A stretch of DNA of 64,000 bases from the NCBI GenBank assembly GCA_963995505.1, contig OZ023182.1, positions 2,433,001-2,497,000 on the forward strand. The letters are read 5' to 3'. This DNA is from Hypericum androsaemum. Taxonomy: Eukaryota; Streptophyta; Magnoliopsida; Malpighiales; Hypericaceae. Below, in pieces: positions 8,188-20,030 of this stretch; within the stretch, counting starts at the first letter, position 1, and the number at the start of each line of letters is the position of its first letter. The notes beneath the pieces were generated by a model, which saw only the letters and a list, made by a program, of their open reading frames with translations, was not told the origin of the DNA and did no database searches. The position numbers and the translations under genes were made by a program.

Positions 8188-10802
8188 ATGGATTCTCAAA
8201 TGCTACTCTCCTCCTCTTCCTCCCCGACACTAGTGGGTATCGCCTTGATCTTGATCACCCTTGTCCTAACGGTACTAATTAGGAGATGGAAGAAAGGGGA
8301 TCCCTTAAATCTACCTCCAGGGCCGAGGAAGCTGCCCATCATCGGGAACATGCACCAGCTGGTCGGATCCCTACCCCACCACAAATTCCGGGACATGGCG
8401 AGGAAGTATGGACCGGTAATGCACCTTCGAGTCGGAGAAGTCCCGACCATCGTGGTCTCCTCGCCGGAGACCGCGAGGCAGTTCTTGAAAGTCCACGACG
8501 TCTCGTTCGCCGGGAGGCCGACGAACCTCGCCATCTGCATCATCACGTACGGCCTCTCGGACATGGCGTTCGCGCCCTATGGGGAGCAGTGGAGGCAGTT
8601 CAGGAAGATCTCCGTGTTGGAGCTCCTCAGCGCGAAAAGGGTGCGTTCGTTTCGGCCCATCAGGGAGGAGGAAGCGGCCGGCCTCGTCTGGTCGATCGCT
8701 TCCATCTCGGGTTCGGTCGTCGACCTGTCCGAGATGGTGCTCTCGGCCTCGTGCAGCATCATCGCGAAGGCTGCCTTCGGCAAGAGATGCAAGGACCAGA
8801 AGGCGTTCTTGTACGCATTAGATCAAGTGGTGAAGGAGTTCGGAGGGTTCAACATCGGAGACATGTTTCCGTCCAGCAAGTGGCTTCATGTGGTCACCGG
8901 AACGGAAGCCAAGCTCAGGAGGCTGCATCACAAAGTCGATGTGATCTTCGAGAGCATAATAAACGAGCATCGAGCTCGCCGGTTAGATCGTGATCTTAGT
9001 ACCGATGATGGTGATGAGCCCACCGATTTCGTGGATGTGCTTTTGGGTCTTCAGGAACAGGGAGACCTTGGAGTACCTGTAACCACTACCAACATCAAAG
9101 CAATTATCCAGGTCAGTGTCTTACTCTATAATGTCTCAATTTACTAATTTACATTTATCGATTTGTTAGAACTTGTCTCAAATTAATAGTTTGTTTATAA
9201 TATAATAGAGCTTCCATCTAATTTTGATGATCTTTGTATTTTGTCATAGTTCTATGAACACAAATTAGGCACATACACCAGTTTTTTGTATGTTATTGAT
9301 TGTCTCAGCCTTGTTGATATATAGTTATATGATACCCCGTAAATGATATGTACTATTTGAAATGACTTAAGTGATTTGATTGGTACTATCCATATCAACA
9401 AGGTGCACCTTCTTTTCCGGTACACATCCTGAGAGAACTCCAAGGTTAAACGCGTTTGGCCGAAAGTAGGATCAGGATGGGTGACCTCCTGGGAAGTTTC
9501 TCAGGGTGCGTGCGAGTGAGGACAAAGCACGCTGGAAAAAACCTGTGTTGGTCTGTGGAGACAGTCGGGGCGTTACATTTGGTATCATTGATTGGTACTA
9601 TCCATATCAACAAGGTGCACCTTCTAGAGAACTCCAAGGTTAAGGTGCACCTTCTTTTCCGGTACACATCCTGAGAGAACTCCAAGGTTAAACGCGTTTG
9701 GCCGAAAGTAGGATCAGGATGGGTGACCTCCTGGGGGACAAAGCACGCTGGAAAAGACCTGTGTTGGTCTGTGGAGACAGTCGGTCAAATTACGGGGCGT
9801 TACAAGTTAATTGTTCAACAATTCTTTTAAAAAGCATAAATTTTACTATTCTAGATTTCAAACCCTCAGTCCAAATACCAAATTCAAATCTTACGATGAA
9901 AAAATATTATTCGGGAGTTGTTTTTTAAATAATATTTCATAGTACTCGACTTTGAAAGGTTCATTAATCCTACTCGATCCTTGACCAAGAGAAATTGAGT
10001 ACAAAAAATATACCGTGGGCGGATTAAAATCTTTCGCTCTATTTTTTTTATAAGTAGATGTTATTTTATTAAAATATTTATTAGTAAAATTCTCTCGTAC
10101 GAATAAGATATGACAGCCACACGAATCCAGTTAAAATCTTTCGCTCTGTTTCAGGACATGTTCAGTGCTGGGAGTGAGATTTCGGCCATCGTGGTGGAGT
10201 GGGCGATGTCGCTATTGCTAAAGAACCCAGAACAAATGGAAAAGGCCCAAACCCAAGTCCGTAAAGCCATCGACGACAACGGAAAGACCATGGTCGAGGA
10301 GGGCTCGTGCCTCCAAGAACTAGACTACCTCAACCTCGTGATCAAGGAAACGCTGAGGCTGCACCCTCCATCGCCGCTGATCGTAAGGGAGTCAACGGAG
10401 CAATGCAAGGTCGGAGACTACGACATACCCGTCAAGAGCAAGATCCTGGTCAACGTCTGGGACATCGGGAGGAACCCCAAGTACTGGGACGACCCGGAGA
10501 GGTTCAACCCGGAGAGGTTCAACCCGGAGAGGTTCGAAGGTAGCCAGGTGGACTACGAGGGGAGCCACATGGAGCTGGCCCCGTTCGGTGCCGGAAAGAG
10601 GATGTGTCCGGGGATACTGTTCGGGGTCACGTCGATTCAGATTCTGCTGGCTTCCTTGCTCTACCATTTTGACTGGAGGTTGCCCGATGGGGTGGCGTGT
10701 GAGGAGCTGGACATGGAAGAGCACTTCGGTTTGTCTATCCGGAGGAAGAACCCGTTACGGGCTGTGCCTCTTGTCCGCCGTCCGACGGAGGTTTCGCCGT
10801 AG
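8188..10802 (+). CDS. Cytochrome P450, CYP71 clan (CYP71-type), two exons
   Basis: Exons are 8188-9111 and 10155-10802 (phase 0), predicting 523 residues. An N-terminal membrane anchor (about residues 12-32) is followed by the hinge LPPGPRKLPIIGNMHQL. Later come KETLRLHP (ExxR helix K), a PERF region and the heme loop FGAGKRMCPG with Cys459. It would be an ER-bound NADPH-dependent monooxygenase of specialised metabolism; the substrate cannot be inferred. Two oddities stand out. The I-helix reads AGSEIS, with Ile317 (codon 10179-10181) where most P450s have the oxygen-activating Thr. Residues 421-436 contain ERF NPERF NPERF, one in-frame 15-bp unit more than usual. The single intron (1043 bp) contains a Cassandra-type element. 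No frame break is seen. Confidence 0.92.
9425..9500 (+). repeat. 5S rRNA-like segment of the first Cassandra LTR
   Basis: It resembles the 3' two thirds of plant 5S rRNA, including the internal promoter region (AGGATGGGTGACCTCCTGGG is exact 5S text). It starts CATCCTGAGAGAACTCC rather than with the true 5S 5' half, so it is an LTR component and not a 5S gene. Confidence 0.8.
9667..9735 (+). repeat. 5S rRNA-like segment of the second Cassandra LTR
   Basis: It is nearly identical to the segment at 9425-9500, but the match stops after CTCCTGGG because of a short deletion. It is part of the second LTR. Confidence 0.8.
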
Positions 10803-12622
10803 CCACCGGACATGCGCCTTGTCTGTGGATTGTTTGGTCTCGTAGTTGGAGCCCTTTTGTGTTTTGTCTGATTTTCTAGTTCGCTGTCCTATGAGATATA
10901 TTCTGTGTGAGACGAGGAAGGGTGGAACGTTGCTTTGACTTTTACAATATTTTTTTTGAAAAGTAAATTATACTAAAATACGCCTATAATTGGGTTTGAA
11001 CTCTAAACTTCTGTCAAATCTTTCAAAACCTATGCTGCTAAGCCAAATGACTTTTGGCTTGTCTTTTATAATATTATCAAGGTTTTCAAAAGTAACTCGG
11101 AGAGTGACCCGCTATCCTTTCCGAATCGCGATCAGATTTTAAAATTTGCACATGTCTTGCTAATTACTAATTAATCCCCCGGGTCAATCAATTCAATTTT
11201 CAAATACCACTGCATCAAAGATATCAAAATCTACAAATTAGTCTTCCGAGTCAATATAATTTTTTAAGGTAAATTCTACAACAATATTTAGTTCTGTGAT
11301 AAACCCTAGATCTCCCCTTCTACTATTGGGTCATATGTCTTTTGAAAAAAAAACATAATTAAAAATCACTCCTTCATAAGAGATTCGACAATACTATCAA
11401 TGTTTATTTGAAAAAAATCTCATTATCTATCTGAAATAAAAGAACAAAATTTACCGATTAATTGGTGCTCTTTCTGTACTACAAATTTACATTTTTATGA
11501 AATAATTCAATATTCAGCCAAACATGATTAATAAGTAGTTACAAAGTTCTTCTTGATTTTAGCACTATTTTATTCATATATATCAAATTAAACGAATTCT
11601 ATTAATTGAGATCTGGTGGTTACAAATCCGAATATCTAGCACCCCAGAAATTGGGCTTACAGCTTCACATTAATGGCCTTTTGTCGGTATAACAGCGAAA
11701 CAGAAAATCTCCCACCAAGCACCCAGAAACTTGCTACCAACAATCCACCTATCCCATGTGATGCTGGCGGGGTGACCATAGTTCTACTTGAATCCGGTTC
11801 GAGTTACTCAAGTCAAAATCATGGTTAATAATCTTCCAAAATTTGTTCCTAGAAAAAACTTTGGTTATAATTTGTAATTTTCTGAAACTGTAATCGGAGG
11901 TTATGAACCATTATTTTTTTAATAAATTTAAATTTAATTCAAAATATTATAAACATTCTCTTCCATTTTTCAAAAATTACACTATTCATTCTCAATTCTC
12001 TCTGTTGATTATTTGATCTCTATAAATATTTTCTCTCCATAAAATTAACTTTATTCCTTTGGATGTAATAACACGTCGATAACTTAATTTTGTACATTAA
12101 ATATAAAGTCCAATCTTTAATTTATTTTTTTCAAAAAATTCTAGAAATAAACATAACCTTGTAACCGAAAGTTCCAGAAGTCCTAACCGTAAATTTCGAA
12201 AATCACATCGAAACCAACATTATTTCAAGATTTTCAAATAAAATTTTACTTCTTTGTAACTCTGTAATCGGTGGTTCCACAACTTTAAACAGAGATTCAG
12301 AAACCATAGTCAATCCTAAATTGTAATGCGAGTAGTTAATTTTTTACGCCTAATATAGAACAACTCATAAATAGACTAAATTAAATTTGAGTTAAATATA
12401 TTTTAAAAAGATTGTTATATTTTTCTGACAAAATATTTAAAACGGTTTGTTTACCAAAGCTAAAACGATATCTCCGCGAGTAGTTAATTTCATTAGTCGC
12501 ACCGCTCGGTTTCCTCTTTAGAAAATAGAAAGGGAGAGCCTTTGTAATTAATTAGCTTGGCTGGGGGGTTTAGGTTGGACTCTGGTCGGACTGTACATAG
12601 AGATAGAGAGAGGGTTAAAGAG
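10803..12622. other. Long AT-rich intergenic region
   Basis: About 1.8 kb between the P450 stop and the sulfurtransferase start. It contains runs of A and T and two loosely related stretches around 11830-11910 and 12165-12310 (GTAATCGG(A/T)GGTT), possibly decayed repeats. No open frame with family resemblance and no clear element ends were found. Confidence 0.6.
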
Positions 12623-15600
12623 ATGGCATCGGGAATAGTATCGAGGGCCTTATTGGGTCGCCACCGCCTTTTGACGATCCCAAACAAGCCACCGCTCCTC
12701 AATTTCTCTACTTCCTTGCTCTCTGTGAGTCCTTCCAAACATGTTCTTATTTTTATCTGGACTTGAATTATCTTATCTGGGTCAATGATAGTCTTGGGGT
12801 TTATAGTGTATTTTGGCTTTTTTTGGGATTCCTGCGAGTAAAGTTTGTTGCTTTCCAGAGAACTTCACCGGACCAAGTGCAGTGAACCTGGCTTTTGCCT
12901 AATCCTTGGTCAAGATTGCAACTTTTGTTTCTGGTAGATTATTGCCTGTGTTGCCTTTGAGGAAGACGCAATGTCGAATTCGGGTTTCAGTTCGCTGGAC
13001 CAAGAGCTTGGCTCTCCTCCTTTTGTGTTGGGTTGCTCTTGTCTTTTTGGTTTTTGGCTAATCCGTGGTCAAGTTTGTAACTTTGAGCTCCCCTTGTTCG
13101 GTATTGCTTGTCTCGCCTTTGAGGGCGATCCAATGTCCAATTTGGGGTTCGGTTAGCATCAAGCACGACTTCATGTTGATCTGCTGTATCCCTTGTCTGT
13201 AATCTTCCATGTACTCGATGTGGCAGCTTCTACATTTTCCAGTGATACAGATTTTCTTGTTACTGCCAGAAACATTTTCATTCCGGGGCAGGGTCCGTCC
13301 ATAAATCTTGCAGGACCTCTTTGGTTTCTCGGCCTATGGCATCCTCTGTAGCTGGGACAAGATCTTATTCGATGCAATCTGTTTCTACTAATCAGCCTGT
13401 TGTTTCTGTTGATTGGCTTCATGCTCATCTCAGAGACCCTGATATCAAGGTTTTGCATTTTGGAATTTCTTTCCTTTTTAGCTTGTCGATTTATGATACG
13501 GGAAATAGACCATAAGATGCTTGTACCTTTTCGACTCTGTTGCTCGTCAATTTACAACAAGGGAAATAGACCATAAGATTCTTGTGCCTTGATCTTTCGG
13601 CTCTAGTTCAATCAATTGCATGGTTCTCATGCTGTTGCTAATCCGAATATCATTCTGTTGTTATTATCAATTTATTATGTTCAGGTCTTGGATGCATCCT
13701 GGTATATGCCAGATGAGCAGAGGAATCCCATTCAGGAGTACCAGGTATTTACTATAACCTTCTTATCAACCTTCTAACTTCAACGGTGTCCAAATTCTTG
13801 AACAATGATCTTGATAAGTACACAGAACAACAGAACATTTGATCTTGTTACTTCTCTTTATGATAGCTGATGAATTTTTGGTTCAGTGTGCTTGTCAATA
13901 GCATTTTTTTCATTTGTGATAACAATTTCAACATGACTTTTAAATCAGCCGTTGAGCTCATTCTTTGTTTTTTATCTAACAGGTCGCCCATATCCCTGGT
14001 GCCCTTTTCTTTGATGTTGATGGCATAGCTGATCGGACATCAAATGTAAGTTGTCTGCCTTCTTACTCCAATCACTGACTTGTATCTTGTGGGTTTCCCC
14101 TCTGTGCTAAGTAAGGGTGTCTGTCTCTGTCAGTTACCGCACATGTTGCCCTCAGAGGAAGCTTTTGCTGCTGCTGTTTCAGCTCTTGGTATCGAGAACA
14201 AAGATGATCTGGTTGTTTATGACGGAAAGGGACTTTTTAGTGCAGCTCGAGTTTGGTGGTAGGTTTAGCAGCTCCTCATATGTTGGATCCTTAAAGAACT
14301 TTTATGGCGGTCTTGCTGTCTAAGTTACCAGCATTCTTATTTGCAACTTGAAAGGATGTTTCGAGTCTTTGGGCATGATAAAGTTTCGGTATTGGATGGA
14401 GGCTTGCCAAGATGGCGTGCTTCAGGATATGATGTGGAATCAAGTGCTTCTGGTGATGCCATCTTGAAAGCTAGTGCAGCCAGTGAGGCAATAGAGAAAG
14501 TTTATCAGGGCCAAGCAGTAAGTTGACATCATAAATTCGTTGTTTGAAAACAGTTAACAGCTTACTGACGTACATTGTTGTCATGGATATACCTTCTTCC
14601 CAATTTTACATGCGTGCCTTGAGAAGTTGCATTATAATATGTACTACTATTTTATGTTTGTCTTTACTGCAGGTTGGACCAATCACATTCCAGACGAAGT
14701 TCCAGCCTCACCTTGTCTGGAACCTGGAGCAGGTTGGTTGATTGCTTTTACGTAATCCAGCTTTATGACAATCTCCAGGAGATATACGTCCATTGTCTCT
14801 TTATATGGTCCAAATTTTACTGACATGGTTTGTTCTCAATTTATTCTGTACTACCAGTGTTTTTTTTTGCTTCTTTTTTCAAAAACAAGAAGAGAGTTCA
14901 GTTGAAAAGCACAAAGGGGGTGTAAAATAATAAGAAATTCTTTAAACACCTAAGCAGAGGTGTATCTGTTGGAAGAAAATTTCAAATGAAAGAAGGATTA
15001 TACAAATTCCACCAATCACTGGCATTATCAAAGACTCTGCTCTCAATGTTGAAAAGTGCCGAATTTCTCATTAAGCATAATGTTGTTTCTAATCCTGATG
15101 CTTTTTTTTTCAGTTTGTTTACTATACTTGGTTGAACCTCCTAAAAAAGCTCTATTTTACCAATATGAACAACAGACATGAAGCTTTAGAGCTAAATTGG
15201 CAATTCAAACTTTCTGTTCATCATTTTCAGGTTCAGAAAAATGTTGAGGAGAAGAGTCACCAGCACATTGACGCCCGTGGAAAGGCTAGGTAGTATTTAT
15301 GAATGTAATTTCCAGTTGTTGCTCTACTCCTTTTCTCCTCTAGTTCCCATTATGTATTATGCCAGTTATAATTGCTCAAATGATCCACTATGTACCTCAT
15401 CTTGGATGATTCAGCTGGAAGATGTTGAAAGAGAATGATGGACTAATAGACTTAACAAGTGGTGTTATTACTCTACCTGTGGCAATTCTATAGTTTACTT
15501 TCCACCTTTCTGACAGAAAAGCAGCACCAAGAGGTGCAACTTGGGTGAATAATACTTTTTTATCGTTGTTACTTAGAAATGAAGTTTAAACTAGCTCATG

Positions 15601-16799
15601 CTATATTTTCTCGAAGGAAAGATTATGCTATTCAAGTCAACGGTGAAAATCCTTTCCATATCGAGTCTGATCAGGGTATGTACATTTCGGATTAGCCGAA
15701 TAGCCCAACTTGGAAGTTCTAAAGTAGCCATTTTCAACTTTTTGGATAATGAATCCCTTTCCATGTTCCTGCTTGACTCTTTGGTCAGTTTAGTTAATTA
15801 GGAATTTGCAGGGTTGGGGAACTTATTTGTGGACTGGTGTCTGTTGGACTTTTGCAGATTTGATGGTACTGCACCAGAACCCCGCAAAGGAATAAGGAGT
15901 GGTCATGTTCCCGGCAGCAAGTGCATCCCTTTTCCCCAGGTGATTCATAGTATTTTTGCATAGCTTGTGCAAAAATTTGAGTACAAGCTGTAAGTATCAC
16001 TTGCTCGCAGGGCTTTCATTCTGTTCACTGTTTCTTAATTGGCTTTGCTGCTTCTGATCAGATGCTGGATGGTTCGCAGACTCTCTTACCAGTTGATGAG
16101 CTCAAGAAACGGTTTGAAGAAGAAGGTAAGGATCACAATCGTTGTTTCCATCTTCTACCAAAGATACCCTTGTTCTCCTTTTCCGTGAGCGAACTTTCTT
16201 CCGTCATTCTTGTTGCAAACCTTTGGATGGAATACATGGTTTCCCACTGTTGAAGTTCTGTTTAAGTCAATGAGATTTACTGGGATTGAAGTGTCGAGAG
16301 CTGTGTGATGTATCTGGTCCCGCTGGGGATGATCCCTCTCTCGCTCAATGTAGGAAGTTCAAATTCAATGGAGTCTAAACTTGTGGGTTCTCTGATACTT
16401 GGGACTTTCTTTTCTCCTTTGGTGCATCCCATATATTTGTTGATGAAATCAGCTAACGGGTTCGATGCGTATTGACCAAACAATTTGCTTCATGCAGGCA
16501 TCTCCTTGGAAAGTCCGGTTGTCGCTTCATGTGGGACGGGTGTAACAGCGTGTATACTTGCGCTGGTATCCTTCCTCTTCTTGCTGTTTAATTCTGCTTG
16601 AGATTCAGATATAGGAGGAGATAATCTTAAGCCTGTTCTTTCACTTAAACTAACGTCAGTTGTTATGTGGAAGAGCGGATCATCTGATACACATCCTTCT
16701 CAGGGTCTCCATCAGCTTGGGAAACCAGACGTTGCGGTTTACGACGGATCGTGGACCGAATGGGGAGCTCATCCCGACACACCTGTTCAGACCTCTTGA
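12623..16799 (+). CDS. STR1: Thiosulfate/3-mercaptopyruvate sulfurtransferase (STR1/MST1-like), 12 exons
   Basis: Exons: 12623-12724, 13270-13449, 13685-13744, 13983-14045, 14134-14258, 14355-14517, 14673-14732, 15231-15289, 15858-15939, 16062-16125, 16498-16565 and 16704-16799, giving 373 residues in frame with GT-AG borders. The first about 60 residues are basic and hydroxylated, as in a mitochondrial presequence. A second ATG at 13336 could start a cytosolic form. Two rhodanese domains follow: the first from [23 protein letters not shown] to [14 protein letters not shown], the second from [12 protein letters not shown] to the end. The active-site loop CGTGVT places the catalytic Cys at residue 331. 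The enzyme moves sulfur from 3-mercaptopyruvate or thiosulfate to cyanide or thiols. Exon 2 was placed at the CCAG before 13270 because only this acceptor keeps frame and matches the Arabidopsis junction. Confidence 0.94.
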
Positions 16800-17408
16800 A
16801 TCTCGTTGCTGCAAAAATACGATCAGAGAGCATCGAAGAGCGATTTGCCTGGCTTGAACTTTGTTTAGTTGTACTTTTCGATACCGGTGGTACATGATAG
16901 AGCTTGTACATTTATGCTTCAGCGTCTCCTTGGAACAAGTTGTATCAAAAACCAATTATACTGCATCTTTTCCAATCAAAATTTCAACTTGGTATACATA
17001 TCGACGTTGGTCCTCTTCCGTCCGTTGTTGGCTCAAAGGGTGACAAATTTTTCTTATCCAATCTCGTCCCTGCTCGACAATCAAGCTCCCGATGATTTGG
17101 AGGAGATTTTTCGAAAAGTATTTAGTGCTCATTATTTCTTAACATTGAAAAAATAAAGAAAATGTACTACTAGAGTGGAGGTGAACATGGTTAACAGCCA
17201 AGCTACAAACCGCGACACGCCACATGGCGAAGAGGGCCCTATTCTTGCCCGCTCAAATATGAAAGATGGAGAGGAAAGCGAGGAGTAAAAGCGGAGGAGG
17301 TTTCAAGCTATTACATTACTACGTACATCCCCTCTCTCAACATTTCCACCATTTTCTAGCTTGTCGAGTACAGTTGTTTTCTCATCATGCTGCCAAGGAG
17401 GCCCTGCG
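16800..17408. other. Intergenic between sulfurtransferase and patellin genes
   Basis: This holds the 3' UTR and terminator region of the sulfurtransferase, followed by the promoter and pyrimidine-rich leader of the patellin locus. No independent gene is evident. Confidence 0.6.
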
Positions 17409-19142
17409 ATGGCCGATAAGCCGGATCCGAAGCAGGAAACGAGCGTGGAAGAGGTTAACGGAGGAGGAACGGAAGAGCAGCAACGCAGCGTTCCGGGGGA
17501 GAAAAGCGTTGAAGCTGCCAAGGTGGAAGAGAAGCTAGAGGGTGATCGTGCTGTGTCGGTGGATGAGCCGAAGGATGCGACCGACAAGGAGGATCGAGGT
17601 CCTTCCACAGCAAATGGATCAGCGGAAGAGCCAACGGATGTGATTAGCAAGGAGGATCAGGGTCCTTCTGGTGAAAATGGATCAGTTGAAGAGAATCCAC
17701 CTCCTAAGGAGGAAATGGCCTCTACCTTCTATGATCTCAATGAACACGAAAAGAAGGCGCTCCTTGCACTGAGAGCCAAGGTGGAGGAGGCCATCCTTGA
17801 GAACAAGTTGTACGGTAGCGTGACCGAGAAGGTGAATGAGGGTGAAGAGAAGGAGAAACCGGAGCTTGGAGAAGGGGCAGCGAAAGAAGTAGAGCAAGTG
17901 GATGCAGATCATGGAGATCAAGCGCAGCGAAATGCGGAACTATGGGGGGTGCCCTTGTTGCCTAGTAAAGGAGACAAGAGAACGGATGTTATACTGCTCA
18001 AGTTCTTGAGGGCCAAAGAGTTTAGTGCGAACGAAGCATTCGAGATGATGAAGAAGACCCTTGTCTGGAGAAAGGAGAAGAGGATTGATTCCATCTTGGA
18101 AGAAGATTTCGGGCCGGACTTTGCCTCCATAGCATACATGGAAGGCAGGGATCGGGAGGGTCACCCGATATGCTACAACATCTACGGCACGCTTGCAAAC
18201 GAGGAAGTGTATGAGAAGATACTGGGGAGCGAGGAGAAGAGGGAGAAGTTCCTGAGGTGGAGGATTCAGCTGATGGAAAAGGGTATCAGGAATCTGGACT
18301 TCAAGCCCCGCGAAGATGGCGGTGTCTCCACAATTGTGCAGGTATCCGATCTCAAGAACACGCCTTTACCCTCCAGGAAGGAGCTCAGGGTCACCATAAG
18401 GAGATTTGTGGAGCTTTTCCTGGACAACTATCCCGAGTTCGTCTCCAGAAAGGTAACAAGATCGCATCCGTTATGACTCAAATCGTTTCTTAATTTCTCC
18501 CATCTGAGGATTTGTGTAATGGTAATCAATGTTGCAGTTCTTCATCAATGTGCCCTTTTGGTATTACGCCTTCAGCGCGCTCCATCGTTAACTCAAAGGA
18601 CCAAGAACAAGTTCGTATACTCCCGCTCGGCCAGGGTAACCGATACAATGCTCAAGTAAGCAACACTTATTGTACTAATTCTGTTGATCATCAGCCAATC
18701 ACCTTCTAAGCCATTCGTGTGTTTCAGGTACGCTGCAGCAGAAGAGCTCCCGGCTCAGTATGGCGGGCTGAAGCAGGACAACGACCCGGAATTTTGTACT
18801 GAAGGTGGTTGCAAGGAGATCACCATCAAGTCAGGATCAACAGAAAGCATCGAGATCCCTGCACCAGAGGTAGGACACGCTATAACGTGGGATGTGACAG
18901 TAACCGGATGGGACGTAAACTACAGGGAGGAGTTCGTCCCGACGGATGAGAAGTCGCACGCCATCATTGTCCAAAGGGGAAAGAAGATCCCTTGGTAGGA
19001 GACGGCAATGCGCAACACCTTCGTCGTCAAGGAGCCTGGAAAGGTCGTGATCACCGTCGACAACAGTTCGTTCAAGCAGAAGCGGGTCATCTACCGGTAC
19101 AAGACCAAGATCGCCCCGCTCCCCACCTCCTCCTCCTCGTGA
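17409..19142 (+). pseudogene. Patellin (SEC14-GOLD) gene with frameshift and premature stop
   Basis: Exons are 17409-18452, 18538-18655 and 18728-19142. Residues 1 to about 140 form an acidic, Glu-rich tail, followed by a CRAL-TRIO N domain (LLKFLRAKEFSANEAFEMM), a SEC14 lipid-binding fold (SIAYMEGRDREGHPICYNIYG) and a GOLD domain (ITWDVTVTGWDVNYREEFVPTDE). Patellins bind phosphoinositides and act at the cell plate and plasma membrane. Two lesions are seen. In exon 2, about 7 bp are missing between the codons for FSAL and LTQRTK, so frame 1 meets TAA at 18589-18591. In exon 3, TAG at 18996-18998 interrupts the GOLD domain 48 codons before the natural TGA at 19140. Everything else is well preserved, so this is either a young pseudogene or contains sequence errors. 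Confidence 0.85.
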
Positions 19143-19733
19143 TCTTCAGACTCCATTTTCTCTTTCCGGATTCCGAATAAAGCAAAACTGAATTGTCAGC
19201 TCCCTTGGATTGGTCTGGTTGATAGTGGAAGGCCATGTCAAGTTGCAGTATAAGCTACCTGTAATAATAGTACAACAGAAGGAAGAGGCATGGAGGCATA
19301 TTACAACGTAACAGTATCTTCTTTATTTATATATATAGAATATAGAATATAGAATATGTTGCATTACTACAAACAAATAAATAGAATTGTAATGCAAATA
19401 TCTCTCTCAATTCTGGGATTTCAATTTATCTGTTCATCTCTGAACCAACCTATCCATCAGCTTCTTTTGTTCTTTTCTAATCTCCTGTGACCAAAATTTT
19501 TTTTTCCTCCGTCGAAAGATGATATGGTATCTTCTTTACAGGTTGCTTATTCGCAAACAAGAATTTCTGATACAATTGGACTTTTACCGTGTTTTATAAA
19601 TTATTGTTTCAGAACAGATTTATTAATTACTGGTTTATATTTTATTTTTAACCAAAAAAGTCACTTTATTTTTTGATTGCTTGGGCGTGTATTACATAAT
19701 ACTTGCTATATTACGGCTTCAGCGTTCAACAGG
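19143..19733. other. Intergenic, AT-rich
   Basis: The 3' flank of the patellin locus with a short TATAGAATATAGAATATAGAATA repeat-like stretch near 19335-19360. No gene is recognised. Confidence 0.6.
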
Positions 19734-19806
19734 GATCGCGTGGCCTAATGGATAAGGCGCTCGCCTCCGGAGCGGGAGATTGTGGGTTCGAGTCCCATCG
19801 CGATCG
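19734..19806 (+). tRNA. tRNA-Arg (anticodon CCG)
   Basis: A 73-nt cloverleaf without intron. The acceptor stem GATCGCG pairs perfectly with CGCGATC, with discriminator G. The D stem is GCC/GGC around TAATGGATAA. The anticodon stem CTCGC/GCGGG closes the loop CTCCGGA with anticodon CCG. The T arm is GTGGG-TTCGAGT-CCCAT. A T-rich stretch downstream can serve as Pol III terminator. Confidence 0.95.
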
Positions 19807-20030
19807 AGGCTTTCTCTGTTTTTTGCCTTTTCAAAGCACAGAGGAAAAGGTCGTGAAATCATTGTTAACCTCGTATTGAAGTGAATTTTTTCCATGAATT
19901 TTTGTTCAGTTTTTACTGCTTTACACCTCCAAATAGGGTTTCAAGGAAATTCCAAAAGGATACAAATTAGAGGACCAATAAATTACAAATCAGCTAAGCA
20001 ACCCTAGTTTACAAAGTCTTAATAACGCTT
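19807..20030. other. Intergenic between tRNA-Arg and methyltransferase 3' end
   Basis: Short flank with the probable 3' UTR of the minus-strand methyltransferase gene. Nothing else is seen. Confidence 0.5.

Larger units (their letters stand above)
9330..9804 (+). mobile_element. Cassandra-type TRIM with 5S rRNA-like LTRs, inside the P450 intron
   Basis: Two similar segments (about 9369-9577 and 9590-9804) each carry CAAGGTGCACCTTCT, a 5S-rRNA-like stretch and CTGTGTTGGTCTGTGGAGAC, and each ends CGGGGCGTTACA. After the first comes TTTGGTATCA, a match to the start of the tRNA-Met primer-binding site. This is the layout of Cassandra, a terminal-repeat retrotransposon in miniature known for 5S sequence in its LTRs. 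The 5' end of the first LTR is eroded. The second LTR has an internal duplication and lacks about 25 bp after its 5S part, so the copy is rearranged. It has the same orientation as the host gene. Confidence 0.85.

Noticed and set aside
8286..8993. A 235-codon frame overlapping the P450
   Set aside because: Shadow of the GC-rich P450 exon in another frame; the P450 frame has all family motifs.
9425..9735. 5S rRNA genes
   Set aside because: Only the 3' part of 5S is present, twice, within LTRs that end in GCGTTACA with a primer-binding site between them; this is Cassandra structure.
13314..13449. Alternative start of sulfurtransferase exon 2 at the GCAG before 13314
   Set aside because: It breaks the frame with exon 1; the CCAG before 13270 keeps phase 0 and gives the expected N-terminal sequence.
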